Below, piece after piece: positions 1 through 5,067 of a stretch of DNA of 7,974 nt. Source of the stretch: DATLFQ01 sp035540915 (GTDB taxonomy: Bacteria; Actinomycetota; Acidimicrobiia; Acidimicrobiales; GCA-2861595). The DNA lies in the NCBI GenBank assembly GCA_035540915.1, contig DATLFQ010000154.1, forward strand, positions 1 through 7,974, given 5' to 3'. Each line of letters begins with the position of its first letter. The stretch's first letter is position 1. The position numbers and the translations under genes are program-made. The notes under the pieces are model-generated. The model did no database searches and was not told the DNA's origin. It worked only from the letters and a program-made list of their open reading frames with translations.

Positions 1-256
1 GGCTCACGGCGGCGTCCTGCTCGACCTCCCGGTCGGTGCCGACCACCGAGACGGCCGCGCACCCGAGAAGGGCGGCCGGGCGAAGGATGTCGCGGATGGC
101 GCCGATGGCGTCCTCCAGGGCGCCTGCGTGCGGTGGGGTGACGAACAGCACGGCCAGGTCCGGCGCCGGGCCGAGCGCCTCGAGGACCTGGCCGGCCACC
201 TCCCCGACGGCGTGCGCCGGGACGGGGTGTTCGGACAGGGCGGCGGCGAAGGGCAC
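1..256 (-). CDS. FIST N-terminal domain protein, partial (N-terminal 85 residues)
   Basis: The reading frame starts at GTG 254-256 and runs off the left edge of the window, so only the first 85 residues are visible. They read like the beginning of a FIST N domain (a putative small-ligand sensor module found in signal-transduction proteins): an opening VPFAAALSEHP, then a helix, then the strand DLAVLFVTPPH (residues 33-43), a helix with IRDILRP, and the small-residue segment LLGCAAVSVVG (residues 63-73), which matches the family's hydrophobic-GC pattern. The FIST C domain would lie outside the window. The GTG is the first possible start after an in-frame stop at 266-268, which is the stop of the preceding gene; the gap is only 9 bases, so the two are probably co-transcribed. 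The ligand and output are unknown. The family call rests on pattern memory of a partial protein. Confidence 0.72.
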   Translation of the reverse strand, partial: MPFAAALSEHPVPAHAVGEVAGQVLEALGPAPDLAVLFVTPPHAGALEDAIGAIRDILRPAALLGCAAVSVVGTDREVEQDAAVS

Positions 257-265
257 GGCCGCCGC

Positions 266-655
266 CTACGCCACCGGGGCCAGCAGGGTCAGCGGCACCA
301 CTGTCGTGGGGCCCTGGCCGACGCGGCAGTGCGCCTCGATGGTGCCCAGGGCGGGGTAGGTCAACTCGCCCCGCACCAGCCGGTAGGTGAACTTGCCCGG
401 CTCCACCGTGAAGGGGGAGGCGTTGCGGGCCACCTCGGCCCCGGCCTCGTCCCGGAAGACGACCTCCAGCACGCCGCTGCCAGGCTCGTCGGCCCGGCAC
501 CGGACGAGCACGATCAGGTGGGGCGCCACGGTCACCGGCGGGGGGGCCGGCGCCGCCATCGAGAACATGACACCGGACAGGTCGATGCGGGTCGACGGGC
601 CGGGCGCCTGGCGCAGGTTGAGGTTCTCGCAGAAGAGGGCCGAGACGATGTCCAC
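266..655 (-). CDS. DUF6941-like small hypothetical protein
   Basis: A 129-residue protein beginning at GTG 653-655 (MDIVSALFCENLNLR). It has no signal peptide or membrane segment and is dominated by alternating hydrophobic strands: residues 1-8, then APHLIVLVRC, SGVLEVVFRDEAG, GKFTYRLV, and a final strand LGTIEAHCRV. This gives the impression of a compact beta-sandwich. The layout (first strand, a short 'what the protein is for' loop, then a strand of the LxVxFxDxxG type) resembles the DUF6941 family, whose function is not known; this assignment is tentative. It lies 9 bases after the desaturase stop, but a TAGGGT hexamer overlapping that stop may give it its own leaderless start. A run of seven G at 540-546 (CCCCCCC on the coding strand, encoding part of PAPPP) is in frame. 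Confidence 0.75.
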   Translation of the reverse strand: MDIVSALFCENLNLRQAPGPSTRIDLSGVMFSMAAPAPPPVTVAPHLIVLVRCRADEPGSGVLEVVFRDEAGAEVARNASPFTVEPGKFTYRLVRGELTYPALGTIEAHCRVGQGPTTVVPLTLLAPVA

Positions 656-661
656 GGCCCG

Positions 662-667
662 ACCCTA
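662..667 (-). promoter_or_regulatory. Candidate -10 box of a leaderless promoter (TAGGGT) for the DUF6941-like gene
   Basis: Read on the minus strand, TAGGGT (fits TAnnnT) is followed by exactly six bases and then the GTG start at 655, so transcription would begin at the start codon itself. The first three bases of the hexamer are the TAG stop codon of the desaturase. The same hexamer and spacing precede the TetR gene. No -35 box can be named with confidence, and no Shine-Dalgarno sequence precedes this start, which supports leaderless use. Confidence 0.5.
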
Positions 668-1432
668 GGTGACCGGCGTCGACTCGCGGGCCGGCTGCTT
701 CCGGGTCTGGCGCAGCTTGATCTCACGATGGCGGACGGTGGCCCAACCGGCCCGCTCGAACGCCCGCACGACCCACCAGCCGGGGTCTATCTGACCCGGC
801 CGGAACGACAGGCGGGCCGACGTCGGCGCCGCGTGGTGGTTGTTGTGCAGCCCCTCGCCCATGGTCAGCCAGGCCAGCCACTGGTTGTTGGTCGACGTGT
901 TGACGTGGTCCTGGGACCCGTAGCGGTGCCCGACGGCGTTCACGGCCGCGCTGAGGAACAGGTACATCACGGCGTGCGACACGGCGGCCACGGCGGCGAT
1001 GGCCGGGCCGACGCACAGCACCAGTGCGACGACCCCCACGCCGAGCCCGAGCCAGGCCCGGTCGAAAAGCGCCCGGTCCCACCGGTCCGGGGCCAGGTCA
1101 CGGGCGTAGCGGGTCACCAGCGCCTCGTCCTTGGCGGCCCGGCGGTAGAGGGCCACGTTGCCGAACTGGACCATGGCGAACCCCTCCAGCACCGGCGAGT
1201 GCGGGTCGCCGGTGACGTCGGTGAACGCATGGTGCTTGCGGTGGACGGCCACCCACTGGCGGGGCCGGATGCCGGTGAAGATCCAGGTCAGCAGGCGGAG
1301 CACGCCGACGAGCGGGCGGGCCAGGCTCAGCGATCGGTGCGAGGCGGCCCGGTGGAGGTACACGGTGGTGAGGACCTGGGCCACCTGGCAGAGGAGGAAG
1401 CCGACGAGGAGCCCGAGGAGGAGAGAGCGCAC
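665..1432 (-). CDS. Acyl-CoA / fatty acid desaturase (delta-9 type, membrane di-iron)
   Basis: A 255-residue integral membrane di-iron desaturase, expected to introduce a cis double bond into a saturated acyl chain (acyl-CoA or lipid-linked) using O2 and an electron donor. All three histidine boxes are present: HRAASH (27-32), HRKHH (64-68, in VAVHRKHHAFTD) and HNNHH (196-200, in EGLHNNHHAAP); the accessory NAVGH with H169 is also seen. Hydrophobic segments lie at about 3-25, 41-54, 126-150 and 152-165. It is short for the family: there is almost no N-terminal extension before the first box and no fused cytochrome b5 or ferredoxin domain, so it needs an external reductase. The GTG start at 1430-1432 lies 7 bases from a -10-like hexamer. 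It is divergent from a TetR gene and faces a large palindrome, so repression by that TetR is likely. The exact substrate and regiospecificity cannot be read from sequence. Confidence 0.92.
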   Translation of the reverse strand: MRSLLLGLLVGFLLCQVAQVLTTVYLHRAASHRSLSLARPLVGVLRLLTWIFTGIRPRQWVAVHRKHHAFTDVTGDPHSPVLEGFAMVQFGNVALYRRAAKDEALVTRYARDLAPDRWDRALFDRAWLGLGVGVVALVLCVGPAIAAVAAVSHAVMYLFLSAAVNAVGHRYGSQDHVNTSTNNQWLAWLTMGEGLHNNHHAAPTSARLSFRPGQIDPGWWVVRAFERAGWATVRHREIKLRQTRKQPARESTPVT

Positions 1433-1438
1433 TCCGCC

Positions 1439-1444
1439 AGCCTA
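1439..1444 (-). promoter_or_regulatory. Candidate -10 box of a leaderless promoter (TAGGCT) for the desaturase
   Basis: On the minus strand TAGGCT (TAnnnT) is separated by six bases from the GTG start at 1432, the spacing expected if the transcript begins at the start codon. The hexamer overlaps the end of the palindromic operator (1440-1465), so a bound TetR dimer would block this promoter directly. The only possible Shine-Dalgarno match, GGCGGA, touches the start codon and is too close to function. Confidence 0.5.
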
Positions 1445-1465
1445 CCTACCGACCGGTAGGTAGGC
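1440..1465. promoter_or_regulatory. Palindromic TetR-type operator between desaturase and regulator
   Basis: Two perfect 12-base arms, GCCTACCTACCG and CGGTAGGTAGGC, are separated by only two bases (AC). Each arm contains a tandem CCTA/TAGG tetramer. The inner 16 bases TACCGACCGGTAGGTA resemble operators described for TetR-family lipid regulators (from memory, the Thermus thermophilus PfmR consensus TACCGACCGNTNGGTN fits at every fixed position). It lies in the 67-base gap between a desaturase and a divergent TetR gene. It covers the desaturase -10 to -35 region and lies just upstream of or on the -35 region of the TetR promoter, so strong repression of the desaturase and milder autoregulation are inferred. 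Confidence 0.85.
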
Positions 1466-1487
1466 GACGCCGTCCTCCGGGCCCTCC

Positions 1488-1493
1488 TAGGGT
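1488..1493 (+). promoter_or_regulatory. Candidate -10 box of a leaderless promoter (TAGGGT) for the TetR gene
   Basis: TAGGGT (TAnnnT) is followed by exactly six bases (GGCGGC) and then the ATG at 1500. This places the expected transcription start on the A of the start codon. It is the same hexamer and spacing as in front of the DUF6941-like gene. No purine-rich Shine-Dalgarno sequence is present at a normal distance. The -35 region would fall at about 1465-1470, touching the edge of the palindromic operator. Confidence 0.55.
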
Positions 1494-1499
1494 GGCGGC

Positions 1500-2153
1500 A
1501 TGGCCGCACTCGATTCCGGTGCGCGCGCGGGGTCTGCGGTGGGCGAGGCGTTTCCCGAACCACCGTCCACCCGGCAGGCCATCGTCGCCGCCGGGCGCCA
1601 GCTCTTCTCGCAGCACGGCTACGACGGCACGTCGCTCAACGACATCGCCGCGGTGGTGGGGATCCGCCGGCCGAGCCTGCTCCACCACTTCCCGTCGAAG
1701 GAGGCGCTGTACCGGCAGGTCTTCGAGGAGAGCCTGGGGGACTGGTTCAGCCGCGTGGCCGAGGCCATCTCGGATCCGACCGACGGCTGGGCCCAGGTCG
1801 ACCACGTCATCTCCGCCGGCTTCCGCTTCTTCGCCGAGAACCCCGACTTCGTGCGCATCGCCCGGCGAGCCGCGCTCGACGGCAGTTCGCACCTCGACCT
1901 CGACCTGGGCGCTGCCCTCAAGCCGTGGTTCGACCGGGCCTGCGAGTTCTTCGAGAAGGAGATGGCGCTCGGCCACTTCCGCCGGCACGATCCCGAGCAG
2001 CTGGTGCTCACCGGGTACGGAGCGCTCCTGAGCTACTTCAGCGATCTGGCCTTCCTGGCGTCGCTGCTGGGCCGTGACCCCCTGGAGCCCGACGCCATGG
2101 AGCATCGCCTGGAGCACGTGCGCACGTTCTTCCGCGCCGCCCTGGAGCCGTAG
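1500..2153 (+). CDS. TetR/AcrR-family transcriptional regulator
   Basis: A 217-residue one-component repressor-type regulator. After a flexible 22-residue leader, the TetR N-terminal DNA-binding domain runs from about residue 24 to 75: RQAIVAAGRQLFSQHGYDGT, then the helix-turn-helix TSLNDIAAVVGIRRPSLLHHF (44-64), ending in the typical PSKEALYRQVFEE. The rest (80-217) is helical and would form the ligand pocket and dimer face; it contains RFFAENPDFVRIARRAALDG and a closing LEHVRTFFRAAL, in the style of TetR C-terminal domains linked to fatty-acid metabolism. It is divergent from a desaturase, and the shared gap carries a 26-base palindrome. The closest precedent by arrangement is DesT of Pseudomonas aeruginosa, a TetR protein that senses acyl-CoA saturation and controls a desaturase. 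That this protein senses acyl-CoA is inference. The ATG start is supported by the TAGGGT box six bases upstream. Confidence 0.93.
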   Translation: MAALDSGARAGSAVGEAFPEPPSTRQAIVAAGRQLFSQHGYDGTSLNDIAAVVGIRRPSLLHHFPSKEALYRQVFEESLGDWFSRVAEAISDPTDGWAQVDHVISAGFRFFAENPDFVRIARRAALDGSSHLDLDLGAALKPWFDRACEFFEKEMALGHFRRHDPEQLVLTGYGALLSYFSDLAFLASLLGRDPLEPDAMEHRLEHVRTFFRAALEP

Positions 2154-2168
2154 GGCGGCGGGCCGCCC
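2153..2168 (+). other. GC hairpin directly after the TetR stop codon
   Basis: GGGCGG and CCGCCC can pair around a CGGG loop (or as 7-base arms with a 2-base loop), beginning on the last base of the TetR stop codon. It has no T run after it, so it is not a textbook intrinsic terminator. It could be a weak terminator or 3' end stabiliser for the TetR transcript, or chance in very GC-rich DNA. It also occupies the space just upstream of the next gene's -10 box. Confidence 0.3.
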
Positions 2169-2170
2169 CC

Positions 2171-2176
2171 TAACCT
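2171..2176 (+). promoter_or_regulatory. Candidate -10 box of a leaderless promoter (TAACCT) for the D,D-peptidase gene
   Basis: TAACCT (TAnnnT) is followed by seven bases and then the ATG at 2184. No Shine-Dalgarno sequence is seen in front of this ATG, so a leaderless transcript is the likely reading. The box sits in the 30-base gap after the TetR stop, which suggests that the D,D-peptidase starts its own transcription unit and is not simply read through from the TetR gene. Confidence 0.5.
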
Positions 2177-2183
2177 TCGGCCC

Positions 2184-3587
2184 ATGATCCGGCGGTGGGG
2201 GCTCCCGGCTCTGCTCGGTGCCGTATCGGCCGTCGCCGGCGGCCTGGCCCTGGACTCGCCGGCCGGACGGTCGGTGCCGACCGGGACGGCGGTTGCCTCG
2301 CCGGTGCTGTCCGCCCGCCGGGTCCCGGCGCTGCTGTCCCAGACGGTCGCCGACCACCGCTTGCGCTCGGACGTCGACGCGGCGCTGGGGGCGCCGGCCC
2401 TCGGCGGGGCCCGTGAGCAGTCGTGCGTGGTGGTGCGCCGAGGCGCCCGGCCGATCGTCGACCGCCGGGCAGAGGCGTCCCTGATCCCGGCCTCGACACT
2501 CAAGGTGCTCACCGCCCAGGCCGTCCTCGCCCGGCTCGGTCCTGAGGAGCGACTGCTGACCGAGGTGCGGGCGGCAGCGCCCGTCGCCGCAGACGGCGTC
2601 GTGGCGGGCGACCTCTGGCTGGTCGGGGGGGGCGACCCGCTGCTGGCCACCGCCGACTACGCGGCCTCGTTCCCCAACCAGCCCCAGGTGACCACGCCGT
2701 TCGAGCGCCTGGCCGACGCGCTGGTCGAGGCCGGCGTCCGGGCCGTGCGGGGGACGGTGCGTGGCGACGAGTCGCGCTTCGACACCCAGCGTTACCTGCC
2801 GAGCTGGAAGCCGAGCTACCGGGAGGACGGCGACGTCGGCCCCGCCAGCGCGCTCGTGGTCAACGACGGCTTCGTCGCCTACCGCCCCCGCCCGGTGGCC
2901 GCCGAGCAGCCGGCCGTGCACGCGGCCGACGTCCTGGCCGGCCTGCTCCGAGCCCGCGGCGTCGTGATCGGCGGCCCGGCCGCGAGCGGTACCGCGCCCG
3001 CCGGCGGCACGGCGGTCGCCGCGCTCCCGTCACCACCGATGGCCGAGATCGTCGCCGAGATGCTGCGGGAGAGCGACAACCTGACGGCCGAGCTGCTGGT
3101 GAAGGAGCTCGGCCACCGCTTCGCCGGTGCCGGGACCACCGCCGCCGGCGTGCAGGTGGTCCGCCAGACGCTGGCCGCCGGTGGGCTGCCGGTGGACGCG
3201 CTGGCGACGGTGGACGGATCCGGCCTCGACCGGTCCGACCGGGCCAGCTGCGCGCTGTTGATGGCTGCGCTGGGAGCGGCTGCGCTGCCCGGCGACCCGG
3301 TCGCCGCCGGACTTCCCGTCGCCGGCCGTGACGGCACCCTAAGCATGCGTTTCGTCGGCCACCCGGCGGCCGGCCGGCTGCGGGCCAAGACCGGGTCCCT
3401 CAGCGGCGTGGCCGGGCTGGCGGGCTTCCTCGACCCGCCCCAGGCGGGTCCGCCGCTCACCTTCGCCCTCCTGGCCAACGACCTGCCCCGGGACGCGCTC
3501 GGGCGCCGCCTGCAGGAGGACGTGGCGGCCGCGCTGGCCCGGTATCCGGACGCGCCGCCAGCGGCGAGCCTCGGGCCGGGCCGGTGA
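2184..3587 (+). CDS. dacB: D-alanyl-D-alanine carboxypeptidase/endopeptidase (PBP4/DacB, peptidase S13)
   Basis: A 467-residue class C low-molecular-mass penicillin-binding protein, acting outside the membrane to trim D-Ala from peptidoglycan stem peptides and/or cut peptide cross-links. The three penicilloyl-serine motifs are present in order: STLK (nucleophile S104, K107), SDN (297-299, in RESDNLTAELLVKELG) and KTG (402-404, in RAKTGSLSGVAGLAG). The family's LWLVGGGDP (144-152) and TVDGSGLDRSDR (342-353) are also clear. The N-terminus (MIRR then a hydrophobic stretch to about residue 23) is a signal peptide or membrane anchor. The large gap between the STLK and SDN motifs is normal for the PBP4 group, which carries an inserted domain there. 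The ATG has a TAACCT box seven bases upstream. The stop overlaps the next gene by 4 bases. An 8-G run at 2625-2632 encodes the conserved glycines and is in frame. Confidence 0.95.
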   Translation: MIRRWGLPALLGAVSAVAGGLALDSPAGRSVPTGTAVASPVLSARRVPALLSQTVADHRLRSDVDAALGAPALGGAREQSCVVVRRGARPIVDRRAEASLIPASTLKVLTAQAVLARLGPEERLLTEVRAAAPVAADGVVAGDLWLVGGGDPLLATADYAASFPNQPQVTTPFERLADALVEAGVRAVRGTVRGDESRFDTQRYLPSWKPSYREDGDVGPASALVVNDGFVAYRPRPVAAEQPAVHAADVLAGLLRARGVVIGGPAASGTAPAGGTAVAALPSPPMAEIVAEMLRESDNLTAELLVKELGHRFAGAGTTAAGVQVVRQTLAAGGLPVDALATVDGSGLDRSDRASCALLMAALGAAALPGDPVAAGLPVAGRDGTLSMRFVGHPAAGRLRAKTGSLSGVAGLAGFLDPPQAGPPLTFALLANDLPRDALGRRLQEDVAAALARYPDAPPAASLGPGR

Positions 3588-4225
3588 GCGGCCCCCGCGA
3601 ACCGGTGGCGGTGCCCCTGCCGATGTTCCCGCTCGGGACGGTCCTGTTCCCGCACATGCCGCTGGCCCTCCACGTCTTCGAGGACCGCTACCGGGCGCTG
3701 GTGCGCGACTGCCTCCGTCACGGCCACGAGTTCGGGGTGGTCCTGATCGAGCGGGGCGCCGAGGTGGGCGGCGGGGACAGCCGCTTCGGCCTGGGGACGG
3801 TGGCCCGGATCGTCGAAGCAGTGCCGTTCCCGGACGGCCGTTGGGAGCTGCTCTGCCTCGGCGCCCGCCGGGTCAAGGTGGTGACCTGGCTGCCCGACGA
3901 CCCCTACCCCCTGGCTCTGGTCGAGGACCGGCCGGAGCTGCCGCTCGGCGAGGGCGCGAAGGCCGCCCTCGACCGGGCGACCGCGGAGGTGCGCCGGTCG
4001 CTCGCGCTGGCTGTCGAGCTGGGCGAGGCGCCCTTCCCGGCTTCGGTCCAGCTGGCCGACGACCCGCTCGTCGCGGCCCACCAGCTGGCCGCGATCGCGC
4101 CGCTCGGGCCCGTCGACCAGCAGCGGGTCCTGGAGATCGACGAGCCGGAGGAGCGGCTGGGCCTCCTGCGCGAGCTCGCCGCCGAGGCGGCCGGCGTCCT
4201 GGCCTTCCGGCTGTCGGGCGCCTGA
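3584..4225 (+). CDS. Stand-alone LON substrate-binding domain protein
   Basis: A 213-residue protein consisting essentially only of the LON N-terminal domain, the substrate-recognition module of Lon proteases, without ATPase or protease domains. The signature opening is PLPMFPLGTVLFPHMPLALHVFEDRYRALVRDCL (about residues 9-42), followed by FGVVLIERGAEVGGGDSRFGLGTVARI (49-75), the beta-rich GRWELLCLGARRVKVVTWL (86-104) and PYPLALVEDRPE; the C-terminal part (about 123-213) is helical. Such proteins are common in Actinobacteria; the function is not established, but protein-substrate or peptide binding is inferred from the domain. The GTG start (3584-3586) overlaps the upstream stop by 4 bases (GTGA) with no clear Shine-Dalgarno sequence, so translation is probably coupled to the D,D-peptidase. 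No membrane segment or signal peptide is present. Confidence 0.9.
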   Translation: MSGPREPVAVPLPMFPLGTVLFPHMPLALHVFEDRYRALVRDCLRHGHEFGVVLIERGAEVGGGDSRFGLGTVARIVEAVPFPDGRWELLCLGARRVKVVTWLPDDPYPLALVEDRPELPLGEGAKAALDRATAEVRRSLALAVELGEAPFPASVQLADDPLVAAHQLAAIAPLGPVDQQRVLEIDEPEERLGLLRELAAEAAGVLAFRLSGA

Positions 4226-4254
4226 TCGCCGGGCCGGCAGGGCGGCGCCACGGC

Positions 4255-4283
4255 TTGCCCACGGGGTCCCGGGGCGATAAGCA
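4255..4283 (+). promoter_or_regulatory. Weak candidate promoter in the gap before the small membrane-protein operon
   Basis: The 67-base gap 4226-4292 is the only real break in the plus-strand gene run after 2184. It holds TTGCCC (4255-4260) and, 17 bases later, TAAGCA (4278-4283), nine bases before the ATG at 4293. The -10 match is poor (no final T), so this is only a candidate for a second promoter driving the genes from 4293 onward. No convincing Shine-Dalgarno sequence lies before the ATG. Confidence 0.25.
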
Positions 4284-4292
4284 CTTCCGCAC

Positions 4293-4640
4293 ATGGCGAG
4301 CGCGCGAGGTGAGGACAAGGGCATCACCACGCACCTCGGCGAGCTGCGCCAGCTGGTGGTCGACTACTTCAAGCAGGAGACCGTGGACCCGATCAAGCGG
4401 CTCGGCCGCTTCGTGGCCTACGGCGTGGCCGGCTCGGCGCTCGCCGGGATCGGCGTCCTCCTGCTGACGCTGTCGGGCCTGCGGGCCTTGCAGACCGAGA
4501 CGGGCGACACCTTCGACGGCAACTGGTCCTGGGCCCCCTACGGCATCGTCCTGATCGCCTCGGGGCTGGTGGCCGTCCTCGCCGCACGCAGCATCGGAGC
4601 GCCCCGCCGCCGGGCCCGCAAGCACGACAGGAGAGCGTGA
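4293..4640 (+). CDS. Small two-pass membrane protein (holin-X / phage-holin-III-like topology)
   Basis: A 115-residue membrane protein of unrecognised function. An amphipathic charged N-terminal part (residues 1-38, with THLGELRQLVVDYFKQETVDPIKRLGR) precedes transmembrane segment 1 (about 40-62), a short acidic loop (TETGDTFDGNWSW) and transmembrane segment 2 (about 82-99), then a strongly basic tail rich in arginine (RRRARKHDRRA). The helix plus two-TM layout resembles the actinobacterial proteins annotated as 'phage holin family' or holin-X, which are host membrane proteins and not evidence of a prophage; the match is by topology only. The basic tail predicts both termini inside. It starts the run of overlapping genes to 7767; its TGA shares one base with the next ATG. 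Confidence 0.82.
   Translation: MASARGEDKGITTHLGELRQLVVDYFKQETVDPIKRLGRFVAYGVAGSALAGIGVLLLTLSGLRALQTETGDTFDGNWSWAPYGIVLIASGLVAVLAARSIGAPRRRARKHDRRA
4629..4633 (+). promoter_or_regulatory. Shine-Dalgarno site that decides the start of the next gene
   Basis: AGGAG lies six bases before the ATG at 4640 but only three before an in-frame GTG at 4637. The spacing favours the ATG. This is the clearest ribosome-binding site in the window; most other starts here are leaderless or coupled to an upstream stop. Confidence 0.65.
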
Positions 4641-4858
4641 TGGCCCCCGATGACGGCCCGCCGCGGATCACCCGAGGCACCATCGAGACCAAGCTGCGGG
4701 AACTGCGAGGCGACGTGGAGGCGACCACCGAGGCGGCCAAGCCGGTGGCGCTGGCCGCCGGGATGGCGCTGGCCGTGGTGGTGCTGGGCGCCGCCTACCT
4801 GCTCGGCCGCCGCCGCGGCCGCAAGCGCAGCGCGATCGTCGAGATCCGGCGGGTCTAG
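4640..4858 (+). CDS. Small single-pass membrane protein, DUF3618-like N-terminus
   Basis: A 72-residue protein. The N-terminal half is hydrophilic and helical (ITRGTIETKLRELRGDVEATTEAAKP), recalling the TR-x-x-I/L-x-x-x-L-x-x-L pattern of DUF3618-type proteins, followed by one transmembrane helix (about residues 36-55, ALAAGMALAVVVLGAAYLLG) and a very basic juxtamembrane segment RRRGRKRS. By the positive-inside rule the tail is cytoplasmic. The function is unknown; the match to DUF3618 is weak. ATG 4640-4642 is preferred over GTG 4637 because an AGGAG lies six bases upstream and because TGATG couples it to the preceding gene. Its TAG stop overlaps the next GTG by one base (TAGTG). Confidence 0.8.
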   Translation: MAPDDGPPRITRGTIETKLRELRGDVEATTEAAKPVALAAGMALAVVVLGAAYLLGRRRGRKRSAIVEIRRV

Positions 4859-5067
4859 TGCTCAGGCTTCTCAGCCGGATCGGCATCCGGAAGTTGTTCT
4901 TCGGAGGGAGCCGGCTGTGGACGGTGCTGGGCGGGACCGCACTCGGGCTGAGGGCGCTGCGCCGGTTGGCCGCCCGCACCGAGAAGGTCGTGTACCGCGA
5001 GGCGCTGCTGCCCGGTGAGTCGCTGGTCGTCACCTCCATGGCGAGGCCCCGCCGGAAGGGCCGGTGA
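4858..5067 (+). CDS. Small basic hypothetical protein, third member of the membrane-protein cassette
   Basis: A 69-residue protein beginning at GTG 4858-4860. The first 20 residues (VLRLLSRIGIRKLFFGGSRL) are basic and amphipathic; WTVLGGTALGLRAL (21-34) is a short hydrophobic stretch that might dip into the membrane; the second half ends with TEKVVYREALLPGESLVVTSM, where LLPGESLVV looks like a conserved turn-strand element, and a basic tail RPRRKGR. I do not recognise a named family. It overlaps the previous stop by one base and its own stop overlaps the TrmI start by 4 bases, so it is surely part of the same coupled unit. Function is unknown; membrane association is inferred. Confidence 0.75.
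   Translation: MLRLLSRIGIRKLFFGGSRLWTVLGGTALGLRALRRLAARTEKVVYREALLPGESLVVTSMARPRRKGR

Noticed and set aside
540..546. Run of seven G in the DUF6941-like gene as a possible frameshift site
   Set aside because: The frame is intact across it and continues with sensible strands on both sides.
128..1459. A long 443-codon plus-strand open frame across the left block
   Set aside because: It lies antisense to three well-supported minus-strand genes; its translation is a low-complexity mix of G, R, H, E and V with no recognisable motif, as expected for an antisense shadow in very GC-rich DNA.
2625..2632. Run of eight G in dacB as a possible phase-variation tract
   Set aside because: It encodes the conserved LVGGGDP motif in frame, so the run follows from glycine codons in GC-rich DNA; nothing else suggests slippage.
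1446..2921. A 491-codon minus-strand open frame across TetR and dacB
   Set aside because: The opposite strand carries clear TetR and PBP4 motifs; the antisense product is Arg/Gly/Asp/His-rich with no domain.
4226..4292. Intrinsic terminator in the gap before the small membrane-protein operon
   Set aside because: GC-rich inverted pieces exist (such as around GGGCCGGCAGG and GGCGCC), but no stable stem followed by a T run could be found.
2879..4330. A 483-codon minus-strand open frame across dacB and the LON gene
   Set aside because: It is a shadow of the plus-strand genes with no family signature.
4293..4640. Phage holin / prophage remnant
   Set aside because: There are no other phage genes, lysin or attachment sites, and the composition is the same as the neighbours; the holin-like topology fits a host membrane protein.
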